Shown here piece by piece: positions 47,313 through 59,099 of a stretch of DNA of 64,000 nucleotides. The notes under the pieces were generated by a model that was given only the letters and a program-made list of their open reading frames with translations, was not told where the DNA came from and ran no database searches. Made by a program: the position numbers and the translations under genes. Source of the stretch: Dalbergia cochinchinensis (lineage: Eukaryota > Streptophyta > Magnoliopsida > Fabales > Fabaceae); the NCBI GenBank assembly GCA_031216125.1, contig CM062376.1, positions 49,728,393-49,792,392 of the forward strand. The letters are read 5' to 3'. Each line of letters opens with the position of its first letter. The stretch's first letter is position 1.

Positions 47313-48490
47313 AGAGGTTCTTATAGTTGTGCTCGATTTTCAATTAGATATCTATATTTTTACAATTTGTAATCAAGTTCTTTATTTTATCAGAATTTTT
47401 AATTAATTTCCTATAGTTTAATAATTTGTGATCAAGTTTCTATATTATACAAAAATTTATAATTAAATCCTTACAGGTTAAAAATTTTATGATCCAGTCC
47501 CTATAGTTTATTAACATAAAGAGACTTAATTAAAAAAATTTGTGCAATGTAAAACCTTGATTGAAAAGGATTTTTCACCCTTTAAAAAAATCATTATTTA
47601 CATTAATACCAAAATGAAACTTTAACTTTCAATATGCAGACTTTTTCATATTTAGCCAAAATCATTGTAACTTATAGCAATTTCTAGTTAACAAGATTCA
47701 TATTACTACACCTATATTATACGCATCTTAATAATTAAATAGTGCTGCATCCATAATTACTTTACACATCAGTGACAATACCTTTATTCTTTAAGAATAC
47801 TAGTACTTTTATAAAAATAGTTATTTTAACTCTATAAAAAATAGTATTATTTAAATATAAGTTTGCCGGCTTAAGATATAACTTTTATATCTTATTTAGA
47901 AATTAAATGCAAGACATGGCTTAATCTTAATTACTAACTATTAAAGGGTGTCAATACATTATTTAAGAAAGTTTACGGGGTTAAATTGCACATTTGTAAA
48001 ATTTAGAGTGTAAAGTGTGTATGACCAATAATTCTAGAGGTAAAGTGTCATTTTCCCACATTTTTATAATACTACAAGTGTACAAGTTAATGTTTATGAA
48101 AAATAATGTAGAAATTTTAAAATAAAAAAGATACTAGAAGTTTAAAAAAGATTAAAAAATAATTTTATATTAACTAGAAATCATTGTAAATTATAAATAT
48201 TTCTTATTAATTAATTCATTGTAATTTTTTTTTTGGTTTTCGAGGAAAATCAATGTAACTTACTCCAATTTTGCCTAAATATAAATTTTTTTTGCATAGA
48301 ATTAAAGTTACATTTTGGTATTAGTGTAAATAATATTTTTTATTTTAAAAAGATAAAAAACTTATGTAATATACAAACTTAATTATAATTTTTAAATTAT
48401 AAAGATCTAATTATAAATTTTTGTATAATAAAAAACTTAATTATATATTTTTAAATTATAAAAATCTAATTAAGAACTGAGTAAAATTGT
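47313..48490. mobile_element. Long inverted-repeat element of about 1.2 kb
   Basis: The left arm (about 47313-47720) is inversely repeated in the right arm (about 48165-48490). For example, accaaaatgaaactttaa in the left arm matches accaaaatgtaactttaa on the complement of the right, and acaaaaatttataattaaat matches acaaaaatttataattagat. The arms are over 300 bp, AT-rich, and separated by about 450 bp. Such fold-back structure is typical of non-autonomous MULE or foldback elements. No ORF of interest and no clear target duplication. Confidence 0.7.
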
Positions 48491-48800
48491 ATGAGATGCT
48501 AGAATAATTGAATAAAAAGAAAAAATGGAGACATACAGCAGCCACCGCCAGTGACAAAACGTGCGTTTTACTGAATTTTTTTGGTCCTTTTTTCGACCAA
48601 AGATGTTAAATCCGTCTGTAAATCCCCTTTCATCGTTTCAGCTCAGTCTTTCTTATTTCTCTCTTTCAATTCGCAAGTGAAAAGGCCTTTGAATCGGAGC
48701 GTGCTCATATGCCTGCTTCGTTTGGCACTGGGTTCGAGATTTGGGTGGTAGCAACCACTTTCTCACATTAGAGAAAGGGAACAAGATTTGGACCTGGAGT

Positions 48801-48980
48801 GTAAGTATATGCCTTTACCGGATTCAAAGTTTTTTTTTTTTTGTTTTTTTGAGTTTTATTTGCAACTCTAGTGAGGAATCTGGTTGGAATTGGGAAATGC
48901 AAACTGCTTTTATTATTTTTTTTTTATTGTTATCGTTTTTGTTTAAATTTTTACTCTTTCTTTCTTTTTTCTTTTTTAAG
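48801..48980 (+). other. Probable 5' UTR intron of the VMA21-like gene
   Basis: A strong donor (ggagt|gtaagtat) at 48801 and a pyrimidine-rich acceptor (cttttttaag) ending at 48980 lie upstream of the start codon. The leader exon would lie in about 48600-48800. Confidence 0.6.
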
Positions 48981-48995
48981 GGATTGGAGGCAAAA

Positions 48996-50751
48996 ATGAG
49001 AGTGATTCAGAAGTTTTTCATTGCATCACTGTTGATGTCGGCTGGCCCTATTGCGATTTTGTATGGTTTTAACCATAATCTGCTTCCTGGTATGATTTTT
49101 AAGTGCTTGAGCATTTTTCAGTTGTTTGTTTATTGATTTATTTTTTTAAGTTGATGTTGGTTAGTCCTCTTAATCTGTGTGCTTGATGATCTTTGTTAAC
49201 TGGCATACCTAGTGAAACTTGGTTAAATTGAAGATTCAATGTAAAATTTCATTATAATTTCAAACTTCAAAGCAATCTTTGGTGCTTGTTTTGCTCATAA
49301 ATTTGATAAATCTTAATGGGGATTGCTACCCTTCACATGAATGTGCGGAGGTTAGCAATCCCCAATCTTAATAACCTAAGTTAGTGGGACAAGTGACTAA
49401 TTTTTAACTATGAATAACGAAAGAGTATCGGTAATTTTGAATTTTATAAGGTACCAAAGATCTATTGGTCATGACAACCGATGATCTTTAAGCTAAATGT
49501 TATCAGTTGTTATAAAATGTATAAGTTAGAATTTGTTTGTTCAATCCATCGGGAAAATTTGTAGCAAGGGGCAGTTGATTTTGCACTCTTTGGAAGCACC
49601 TTATAGTTATTGCATATATTAATGGCGATGCTCTGTTTTCCCTTTTTTTTTCTTCTAATTTCTGACATATAGAAATGAATCCATTTTCATGCATCATTGT
49701 TTGTGGTATTGAGCTGACCAAGTGTACCATTCGCACCTGATTATAATCTGAAAGTATTGCTTGTCTGAATTGTCATCTGAGCCAAAATTAAAAAGGAAAG
49801 ATAGAAAGGTTTTGATATAGTTGTGGGGCGTTGTTTTCATGTTACTGAGCTATGACTGTTGATTGGATATGTCATAATTTCCTAACCTGCTGTGTTGAGG
49901 TATTGAAGAATTTATGGATACTGTTAAGCACACTTGCAAATGGTAGTTTGTCAGTCCTTTTTTTACACTGCAAAAATGCTGATCCGTTCAGCTTAACTCT
50001 TTGACTATTCTACTATGTTTTCACTTTTCCATTTTGGCTGGCATCTAAATGCTCCCATACTAAGGCTCTTCAAAGCTAGAGTTCTGCTTTATCATATCCA
50101 TTGCCGCTTAGAAATGGATCTCATGATTTATTTCTTTTCTTTTTTCTTTTTTCTTTTTTGGGCTTTTTCCCCTTTAATGTTTCTTGTTTGCAATATAGAA
50201 GGGTTCGTTTGGATAACACTCCTTATGAATTTTTTCAACTTACTGGAAGTTAAAAGTCACATTTGTCTTGATTGGTTTTTCAGTTTATTGCTTCTTAAAA
50301 GTCATTTTAGTGTCTTTTGAGAAGTTAAATATTTAACTTCTCAAGATCAAAATAAATACTTTTGTGACTATGTGTCTAAATACAATATAACTTATTCATA
50401 AGTTACTTTTTAAAAATTACTTTTAAAAAAGAAGTTAAATAAGTCATTCACCTAACAGACCCTAAGATCCTGTTGAAAAAGTGAATGAAAGTTGTAAAGC
50501 TACATTACTGTGTTACCTTGTATGCCACAGGAGCAACCAATTTGTCCCCTTACTTCATGACACTGGTGAGCGGATTTCTTGCGGTTATATCAGTTAATGT
50601 AGTAATAGCATTTTACATATATTTGGCAATGAGAGAACCTGTCGATAAACACAAGCCTGATCCTAAATTTCTCGCCGAGGCCAAAGCCAGTATGAAGAAC
50701 TCCACAGCAGATGCTCAGCAATCTTCCCAGAATCAGAAGAAAGAACATTAG
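48996..50751 (+). CDS. VMA21: VMA21-like V-ATPase assembly factor, two coding exons
   Basis: Coding exons are 48996-49089 and 50531-50751 with a GT-AG intron in phase 1, giving 104 residues, the usual VMA21 length. Two membrane segments are visible, about residues 7-25 (FIASLLMSAGPIAILYGF) and 43-63 (TLVSGFLAVISVNVVIAFYI), separated by a short lumenal loop. The C-terminal tail is hydrophilic and ends KKEH, a dilysine ER-retrieval signal, as known for VMA21. The protein helps assemble the Vo sector of the vacuolar H+-ATPase in the ER. The start is the ATG in caaaaATGag, right after a likely 5' UTR intron (48801-48980). The coding intron contains a small MITE. Confidence 0.9.
50201..50462. mobile_element. 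MITE in the VMA21-like intron
   Basis: The left end gggttcgtttggataacac and the reverse complement of the right end (gggtctgttaggtgaatgac) are related inverted repeats. Inside, aagttaaatatttaacttct is itself palindromic. The flanks (gaa, taa) may be remnants of a 3-bp Tourist/PIF-type target duplication with one mismatch. It is non-coding. Confidence 0.55.
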
Positions 50752-51717
50752 GCTGGTCTTCTCAGGCCTCTTTGTTGTACTCACAGGCTGTTCATCTCAA
50801 GAAGGAGAGGGGACTGGGGAGAATGGGGATGAAGGGTGAAGGTCCTGAATCGTGCTTTTGTTGTGAAGTTTGCATGTGATCCATCTTGTGCAGTAGTTTG
50901 ACAGCATTTTATGTATCTATAAGTTTACTTTCCAGTTCAAAATATTTTTTTTACAACGTTTTTCTTCTCCGTTTTGCCATGTTGGTTTCAACGCATCATT
51001 ATTTCTTTTGATTTATGTGCCAGTAAAGCCAATAATAATAATAAAGGAACAACATATCGAAACAGGGTTAGGAAGGCCGAAGAATAGCAAATACGACAAT
51101 TTTATGTGCACATTTAAAAAATGGGTGTCCGTATTAGATTTATTCTATTACCATTGGATAAAATTGTAATCCCATTTACTCTGCTCACTGATTTCATCCA
51201 ATGATGATAGTGTGTTAAAATGATACACCCACTTTTTGAATGTGCAGATATCATTATTGTAACAAACACATGTGCTTGAAGGCATGAAAGCATATTTCAT
51301 ATTGTGTTTTGTGCATAAATATCATAATTATATATATAAATAACAGACATGGAGTTTTCACTAATTTTGAACTACAGTTTTGCCAGGGGAAGAAACACTA
51401 TTGTATCTAGTTTGTTACATTTGTATAATCTTGAATTAACCATCAGTATTTTTCGTGCTGTACAGGCGATTACTGTGTCCCCGAGTAATGCTTTGCAGCT
51501 ATTAGAAAACTTTGGCTACATCTGACAAACAACTCACGGAGGTACTTCGTGCTATAAATATTAAGAAAGCAATAAAAAGAAATTAAAATATAACAAAATG
51601 GAGCCAAATAACATACAATAATAATGATAAATTGATAATATTATAAGACACCGATGTGAATTAAATATCTCAATGATACTACTACTCACCTTTAGTTATT
51701 TCTCACAGAGCTGCTAA
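50752..51717. other. VMA21-like 3' UTR and convergent intergenic DNA
   Basis: The 3' UTR of the plus-strand gene probably covers the first 250-300 bp (aataataataataaagg near 51035). The remainder up to 51717 should include the 3' UTR of the converging minus-strand RING gene. A small inverted motif (cattggataaaattgtaatcc against ttcatccaatgatg) lies near 51155-51205. No gene is seen. Confidence 0.45.
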
Positions 51718-52371
51718 TCATACAACATTAGCCTCAGACAAAGTAGCAGCAGATATGATCTGATTTTCAGTTGTATCTATTTGTTGCCCGCTTGATTCTA
51801 CTTCTCTATGACCAGAGCTGGGGCTTCCTAGTGTTGGATTTTCTCTCAATTCTATGCCAACATTCCCAGATGGACCACCTTCTTGGCTTTCCCTTAACTG
51901 TGCCCTGTTGTCATCTAGTTGAGTAGGAATAGTGGTAGTTTGGCTGTCCCTAGATTGGTTGCTTGGTTCAATAGAATAGTCGTTGTTAGCTATAAAATTG
52001 CTTCCACTCTGATAACCAGCACTAGATCTGCAAATTGGGCATAAGGGTGTCATTAGAAGCCATTTGTCCACACATTGAGCATGAAAACTGTGCTTGCAGG
52101 TAGGTAACAGCCTGCACTTATCCCCAGTAGTAAGGCTCTCCAAGCAAACTGCACAGTCCACAGGGCTGCTTGTAATGTCCTTGGCAATGTAATTATAGCA
52201 AGGAAGCTTCTCCAAGTCATCAATGGACATGCTTCTGGCCCCATTTGTACCCGTCTCAACCATTGATCCTCTGCCATCTCTTCTAGAGACCACCCCAGAA
52301 ATGCAAACATGAAATAAGACCAACAACATAAGCCCCACAAAAAGTAGTGCCACAGATATAATGATTGACAT
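51718..52371 (-). CDS. ATL-like RING-H2 finger E3 ubiquitin ligase
   Basis: A single coding exon of 217 residues. I place the start at the ATG at 52371 (MSIIISVALLF); two codons further up the frame there is only TTG. A likely 3' splice site (tttagcgcag, ending at 52382) just before it suggests a 5' UTR intron. The N-terminus is one membrane helix (about 2-25). Then comes a linker with IDDLEKLPCYNY in the place of the ATL GLD motif, and a complete RING-H2 finger (CAVCLESL, LPTCKHSFHAQCVDKWL, CPICRSS). The tail is Ser, Gln and Asn-rich with no further domain. ATL proteins are membrane-anchored E3 ligases, often stress-induced; the target here is unknown. Confidence 0.88.
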   Translation of the reverse strand: MSIIISVALLFVGLMLLVLFHVCISGVVSRRDGRGSMVETGTNGARSMSIDDLEKLPCYNYIAKDITSSPVDCAVCLESLTTGDKCRLLPTCKHSFHAQCVDKWLLMTPLCPICRSSAGYQSGSNFIANNDYSIEPSNQSRDSQTTTIPTQLDDNRAQLRESQEGGPSGNVGIELRENPTLGSPSSGHREVESSGQQIDTTENQIISAATLSEANVV

Positions 52372-52559
52372 TGTCAAGAACCTGCGCTAAAAGAACTCAT
52401 GAAAAATTCTAATCCTACATTTGTGAAGCTTATAAGGTTAAGCACATTTGCACCTCCAAAAAAATAATACTTTAAAACCTGCAAAATTTGCTTTCAACTC
52501 TTGAATCTTGATATGAACAAATTATGTGTCTAAACCTATTTACAAATAAAGCGAGAAAG

Positions 52560-52760
52560 TGAAACCACAAGTCTTAACACAGTTTGTAGCCAGTTGAGTT
52601 CCTTAGGCATCTAGTCAGGGATTCGATCCTTCATGGTGTGTATGGAGAGAGTTCCGTGGCTAGAGGCAAAATTCATATCTGTGAACACTATTCCTTGAGG
52701 GGATTAATAACTGCTTCTAGCAGTAAATGCCTTTGATTCAACAAAAATATGAAAACCTGC
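52560..52760 (+). repeat. Candidate tRNA-derived SINE
   Basis: gtagccagttgagttcc (about 52589) resembles a Pol III A-box and gggattcgatcc (about 52617) a B-box, spaced about 30 bp as in tRNA-derived SINEs. The body continues to about 52745. No clear target duplication or terminal T/A tail was found, so this is only a candidate. It lies 5' of the ATL-like gene, possibly within its leader intron. Confidence 0.3.
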
Positions 52761-52879
52761 CAAAGAAATTGCAACTGCAAAGTAAACTTGTAAGCAGCAC
52801 AAGAAATAGGTGAGGTGGTTTCTACAAACTTCTTTGTTCTTACTTTCCTTTTTCTTCGTGATGAAAGATAATAATGGGC

Positions 52880-53986
52880 CAAAGAAATTTCATTTATAGG
52901 AACATATGGCTACATTAATCAATCAGCATTTTTAATTTGTTTGGTCATGCTGTGTATTAGGTGACTGTGGAATGTCGATGGAGTGGGTAGGAAAGTAACC
53001 AGTTTTTACAAGTGGATGAGGCAATACGTCACGGTTAGCTTGCAATTTGAACCTTTTTCTCTCTATCGTCTTTCCCTTTTCTTTTTACTTTCCGTTTTCC
53101 TCTCTGTTTGGTTTTGGCATTACCTTTTTCCCATTAAAAATGAGACTTGGGATAATATTATGATAGTATTAAGAGTAAATCATGTTCTGGTGACACGTAC
53201 CTACTCCCCAAGTTTACCTAGGAAGTTATAGTTTTGGGGCAAGTTCTAAGGTGGAGAAGGCTAAGTTTGTGACCACTGATACTATTATAATAAAAAATAA
53301 GCATTAAAATTACCTTCTAACCTTGTCTTCTACCTCCTTTTCTCTCTCTTTTGCTGACACTTACAGCGACCTTTTCTTTCTCTCTTTCCCCCTCTTTGTT
53401 CACGCATTCCTTCAGATTAGCATACACACATTGTAACTTTTTCCTGCACATTTTTTTTAATCCTTTTAAACACCAATCTCACCTACCAATCCATACACAA
53501 ACGAAAATCCATTACCAACTTTCAAAGTCATTCATAATCCAAGCATTTAGAAAAAATCTTTAATTTGTACACAAAAAGTCTTCAATAATCTTCAACAAGT
53601 TTTGAGCAGATCTTATAAGCTTAAAGTGCCAAAAAAAACAAATGGTAGTGAGCTTTGTTGGCAGAGATACAAGAATACTATCAACTGAAAATGAAAAGTT
53701 AATTGCCTTTTTGAAAGACGTTGGTGTTGGTGTTCTCTACAAATCCTTTTTGGTGAGTGGTGACAACAACCTCTATACTAACAGTTTTGACGGATTGAAA
53801 ATTTTGGAGGATGAGGAGGTGATGCAGGTAAACGAGGGAGGAGAGGTTGTTGAAGGTTGAGGGAGAAGAGACAATAAAGAGGGACAAAGAGGGTAAAATA
53901 GCTAATATACATTTCAATGAATATTAAAATATAAATATATATTGCTATAGAATTATTTTTTATACTTAAATTTTTTTTATCTGAAC
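52880..53986. other. Intergenic DNA upstream of the ATL-like gene
   Basis: It contains a CT-rich stretch near 53340-53400 and an open frame 53642-53860 (72 codons) without recognisable domain. I do not call that ORF a gene. No other structure was resolved. Confidence 0.4.
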
Positions 53987-53994
53987 CATTGAAT

Positions 53995-55013
53995 CAGTGG
54001 CGGAGCTTTGAAGGGAAAATGGGGCGATGGCCCCCCAAATTTTTTTCAAAAAGTATATATATATATATAAAGAAAATAAATTTAAATGTAATAAAAATAT
54101 AAGAAACATTACTTATATAATGATATCCAATTATATCTTTCTATATATGTATAATTTTTTAAATAATTGATGTGAGAGTTACATATGTATAATAAATAAG
54201 AAGTGTGATATCTTATTTTATATAGATTATGTTATTTTATAAAAATAAGTTTTTTCAGCTTAAAATCCATTAACTTGTCTTTTAATTAAAAAGAAAAAGA
54301 TCACATCATAATCAAGTATCATTTTTTTATTTTACATTAGATAAGCAATTATAAAAGAATATTCAATGTAGACAATAGATTTGTTAACTTTGTACTCTAT
54401 GTTAATTCTTAATGATGCTACAAATTTTTTGACATCATTAGATGTATGTTTGGGAATATAATGTGGAAAGAAAATGTTTTTTCATCTCAATTTTAAATGA
54501 CTTTATATATTTGGATAAAAAAATAATTTTCATTAATTCTAAAATTCACTTATAAGTGAAAACAGATTTTTTATTTTTTTATTATAAAAAAAATAAACTA
54601 CTTTAGCATTTTAATGCTTTTATTAAAATAATCCTAAGTAGCAAATATTACAAAATTTAGAAAATCATTTGATATATTTTTTTAGTAATTTATCATATAA
54701 AAGCCATTATTTTCATATAATCCAAACAAAAAATACCACGTAAAAATTACTTTTGAGCTAGTATAACAAACAAAAAATTAATTTTGAAATAATCAATTAT
54801 AAAAAAAATTCAATTATAAATGCATTCAATTATTAAAATAATTTTAATCTCACAATTAATCCAAATATACATTAGTTTTTATCATGTTAGTTGTTTGCTA
54901 TAAAATTTATCTATAGATGTGCAATTAATTTTAATTTGATTTTATTTTTGCAATTTAATTGATATGTGAAATTTTTTGGTCCTCCCAAAATTTTTTTTGA
55001 AGCTCCGCCACAG
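53995..55013. mobile_element. Non-autonomous hAT element
   Basis: The termini CAGTGGCGGAGCTT and (reverse complement of the right end) CTGTGGCGGAGCTT are inverted repeats. Flanks CATTGAAT (53987-53994) and CATTGCAT (55014-55021) are an 8-bp target duplication with one mismatch, as for hAT. Subterminal gatggcccccc and gggagg blocks also pair loosely. The interior is very AT-rich and encodes nothing. Length 1019 bp. Confidence 0.85.
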
Positions 55014-55159
55014 CATTGCATGACATTTTGATGGTTGAGATTCAGTAAACATGTTACAAATTCAACTCTCCCACCTAAGAACTTGTCATAGTTTTGCTCT
55101 TCCAACCCTTTTAATAGAGATTATGATTTCTGATTTTTATTATTTTAAAGAATTGTAAA

Positions 55160-55740
55160 AGAATTATGGTATCTAAAACATGGGTACTTTATTTTGGCAA
55201 ACGTATTAGTAGCCGGTATGTTTTGGGTATGGATATGTTTGGGTATACTTGGTACTAAGAAGTACGGACACACGGATTTAGTGTTGTGTTCGTTGTTAGA
55301 CATGTGTTCAGTATTCGACACTCACACGATATTCAAACGACATGTGTTGGACACGCGTTTGTATGCGTCCAATTTAAAAATAATTTTTTTAAGCTTGGAC
55401 ACACACCTAACACGGCTGGACACTGTTCTAATTTATTATGAACACAGCTTGAACACCTCACAGATAAGTCTGAGTTAGTTTCTTTATTTTTTTTCAAATT
55501 TTAATATGAACATGAGTCCAAAATCAACCATAATTATTTAGTTGGACCTGAGCTAGTGGGTCATTTTATTTTATTATATAATAAAATAAAAAAATTATAT
55601 ATATATATGTCGTATCCGTGTTCTGTAACTTTTTGAGTTCTATGTGTCTCCATGTCTATTTTCATATCATGTCTCATATCCATATTTGTCTGTATCCATA
55701 TCTGTGTTTCATAGCTTGGGTACACGAAGTATACACGAAG
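55160..55740. repeat. Degenerate repeat with ggacac-rich ends
   Basis: The left part has many variants of ggacac and acacg (cggacacacgg, tgttggacacgcg, cttggacacacacc). The right part has gtatccgtgttctg, catatccatatttg and gtatccatatctgtg in the opposite sense. This looks like a transposon with subterminal repeats, possibly hAT or MULE. The borders are uncertain. A TA run sits near 55597-55608. Confidence 0.4.
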
Positions 55741-56043
55741 TCCCACTGAAATTATGTTGTTTTAACTTTTAAGGTCTTTTTTTTTAAAAAAAAAATTTGT
55801 TGAATATCGAACCCTAACCTCATTCCCAAATATAATTTCACGACCCCCTTCCAAAATATCAAAGCACAATCACCACCTAATCTAAGTCATCTCCCATCCA
55901 CTAACAGAGTTAGACTATTATTAATGTTTAAAAAATGATTGTTGTGTGCTTGCTTTGGACAATGTTTTAAGTATTGTAGTTTTTTATTTTAAACTGTAAT
56001 ATTAAACAATTTAAACTTGTTTTATATTGACTTTCTCAATGAA

Positions 56044-56578
56044 TTAAATATCTTTTTGGTCCTCGAAAAATAAATGAATTTTGATTTTGATTCTTGAAAA
56101 TTTTTTTATTTAATTTTGATCCAAATATTTTTAAAACTATTTGGTTTTGGTACCTATAGTTAATCTGTCTCTGTTAAATACTAAATTGGATAATGAAAAT
56201 TCACGTTATCTAATTTTATATAGTAGTCACTAGTCATGCGTAGTATATTGTAACCATCAGTGTCAATACCCTACTGAAAAATAAGTTATTAGATATGATA
56301 AGTTGGATTAATGGATTGGTTTTAATGGGTTATTGGGTGAGGATTTTAGCACATAAGTTCACAATGTGTCATATATAACTACTAGCTATCATATATTAAT
56401 GGATAATGTGATTTTCTATTAGCCAACTTAGCATTTAACAGAGACAAAGTAATTATAATAACTAAAATCAAATAGTTTAGGAAATATTTGGACCAAAACC
56501 AAATAATTTTTTTCTTCAGGAATGAAAATCAAAACTTATTTATTTTTTAGGTATCAAAAAGATATTTATCTTTTCTTA
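56044..56578. mobile_element. MITE with inverted repeats of about 130 bp
   Basis: The left arm (aaatatctttttggtcctcg, then aaatgaattttgattttgat) matches the reverse complement of the right arm (aaatatctttttgatacct, then aaataagttttgattttcat) over about 130 bp, including ctgtctctgttaaat on both sides. The element is about 535 bp, non-coding and AT-rich. The long terminal inverted repeats suggest Mutator type. No target duplication is clear. Confidence 0.75.
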
Positions 56579-57401
56579 TTTATCAATGTGAATTGTTTAC
56601 ATCTTGTACTATCCATCCGTGCACCATAGATTGTGGTCATTACTTATATAAAATTACAAAAAAGAAGTTTTTCTTTCTGAAAAAATCCAAATAGGCTACT
56701 AACACTTCCAATTTGTAAGATAAAGTAACATGATTACAAGTTTCTAAAATGGACAGCCAAATAAAACTTACATAGCATTAGGATGTTGAACTAGAAGATA
56801 ATAAACCATTGGTAGCATGTCTTGCTCTACACCCATATTGTATATATTGTTTCCGTACTGCATCTTCATATACATGATGCTTCTTGTGCCACTTGACAAT
56901 TGTTGTACATTTCTAAAATGCATGAATTAGGATTGGTGAAATAAGATTGACAATAATGAATTAAAAATATTAATTATTGGTTCAATAATATAGAGATAAC
57001 TCATCTTTCTCCACAAAATCACGAATAGAATGAACACGAGTAGCCACACAGTCATTCCACACTCTCTAATAATTTTATGATATATGATATGCATACAATA
57101 TTTTTATATAACTTTCTTATAACACATAGACCAAAACACAAATAAGATAGTAGGCTTATTTTTATTTTTTATTTCCTTGGATCTACCACTTCTGTTCTTT
57201 TGCTTATGTTATAAACATAAGAATGTTCAAACCATAATAATAATAATAATAATAATGTTTTATAAAAATATTGTACATATATTATTACTCTAATTTTACA
57301 TATAAATAATGGGGATATAATTTTTTAATTCTTGTATTCCATCCAATTTGTTCTTTTTACCATCATGCGCCCCTTTCATTCCCCTCACTGCCTATTCTCT
57401 A

Positions 57402-57424
57402 AACACACACACACACACACACAC
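57402..57424. repeat. (AC)n microsatellite
   Basis: A perfect AC run of about 22 bp just before the tandem repeat region at 57430. Confidence 0.9.
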
Positions 57425-57429
57425 ATGGA

Positions 57430-57900
57430 TGAATTTAAATTGTGCTTACGTAAACTTTATATTAATATGATAATTTTGATATTCTATATTTGATTTGCAT
57501 TAGAGTTCGTCTCTTACCTACTCATTCCCCTGATCTTTTAGCCTTCTGCTCCCTTCCCGGCATCTAGTATGAAAGCCAGAGGGAGAAGTAGGATTATATG
57601 GCTGGATTTAAATTGTATGTGCTTACATAAACTTTATATTAATATTATAATTTTGATCTTCTATATTTGATTTGATAGCATGTCCGTTATTTGATAATAT
57701 GATAATCTTGATCTTCTATATTTGATTTGCATAAGAGCCCGTTGTTTCTTGCCTACTCACTTCCCTGATCTTTCTGCCTTCCACTCCTTTCTCGGGCATC
57801 TGCTATCAGAACTTGAGGGGGAAGTAGGATTATATGCCTAGATTTAAATTGTATGTACTTACATAAACTTTATATTAATATGATAATCTTGATCTTAGCA
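57430..57900. repeat. Irregular tandem repeat of about 173-236 bp units
   Basis: The block atttaaattg..gcttac.taaactttatattaatat starts at 57433, 57606 and 57842. The units also share cctactca.ttccc.tgatctttt.gcctt and agg.ggaagtaggattatatg. The second unit is longer because about 55 bp, containing cttctatatttgatttg, is duplicated inside it. No coding capacity. Confidence 0.8.
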
Positions 57901-58098
57901 TGTCCATTTTTTCAAAAATCATGTTTACAGGGCTGTAACAGTAGGTCCTAATGAGAGGCAGTAAGGCTAATTCGACCATGCTTTCACAAAATTAAATAAT
58001 AAATGATAACACAAGGCAGCGGCTAAAATCAAACATAGATGCATTAGTATTATCATGTTAATATTTAGTTTAAGTAATTTGATCATATAAATCTATGG

Positions 58099-58170
58099 AA
58101 CTCAATGGGGATGATATCAGAAGGGAAAATTAAAAACTCAATGAGGATGATATCAGAAGGGAAAATTAAA
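58099..58170. repeat. 36-bp direct tandem duplication
   Basis: The unit aactcaatggggatgatatc... is at 58099-58134 and repeats at 58135-58170 with one visible change (gggg to gagg). It lies just before the pararetrovirus relic. Confidence 0.85.
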
Positions 58171-59099
58171 ATTATATTTTGTTCTTTTTCTCTCCACTTT
58201 ACTAACCACTCCTCTCTACCCTCAACCTCCTCTTCCACTTTTGAGAAAGAAACATAATCACAAAGTGTCTCCAATGAGGAAGTCTATTTTGAGGACATTA
58301 ATCAATATCTGGATAATTAGCAACTTTACAAACCAAAAGAATCCTTTTTTACAAATTGCGATTATATAATCAAAACTGTAGAAAATGCAATCCTCATAGA
58401 TCAAACAGATGACATCTTCCAATTATTGACTTAAACATCTATCAATCATCAGAAAGAAAAATATCACTGCCTGCATATAGGTTGTGTTCAAGTAACTTGG
58501 CCAACATAATCACTTCATGATTAGTAAAAAAACGGCAAGAAGGTAAACTCAAAATTATCTCGATTAAGAGCCTTGCCCTTCCAAACATAAAAATAGACAA
58601 AAATCTTGTTATGGCTTCTCTATTCAGAACAAAGAATGAAGAAGAACCTGTCCATCCAAGAGACATCAAGGGTCTCATGGAACAATCAAATTGCAGAAAT
58701 CAATATCTCCAATCTTTAAGTGAGAAAATTATGGCTAAACCTAAAGCCATAAAAGATGAACCATCAACCTCTTACAAACTTAGTGAAGAAAAACAGTTAA
58801 TAGTGGTAAGATGAACAGGAAAATTGACATAAACTCTTCTAAGAGCTCGATGGATAAACTTCTAGAAAAAAATCAACGATCAATTAAAATTGTCAAACCT
58901 TATCATTCTAGATACATTGGACAGACAACCAAAGCAACACTGAAAACTTTCCATAAACAATCTCCAAGAAACATCTGAAACAACTTTAGACATACAATCA
59001 TAAGTACATTCAGAAGCTCCTTCTAGGAAAAAAATCAATCCTATTTTCAACCAAGTTCCTAGTTGGAAAAACCTACTAAACTTAATTATCAAAGAGGAA

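Noticed and set aside
52372..52377. A start two codons upstream of the ATL-like ATG
   Set aside because: The codon at that point is TTG, not ATG. The first ATG is at 52371.
53642..53860. 72-codon ORF as a small gene
   Set aside because: No domain, no splice partners and repetitive acidic content; evidence is too weak.
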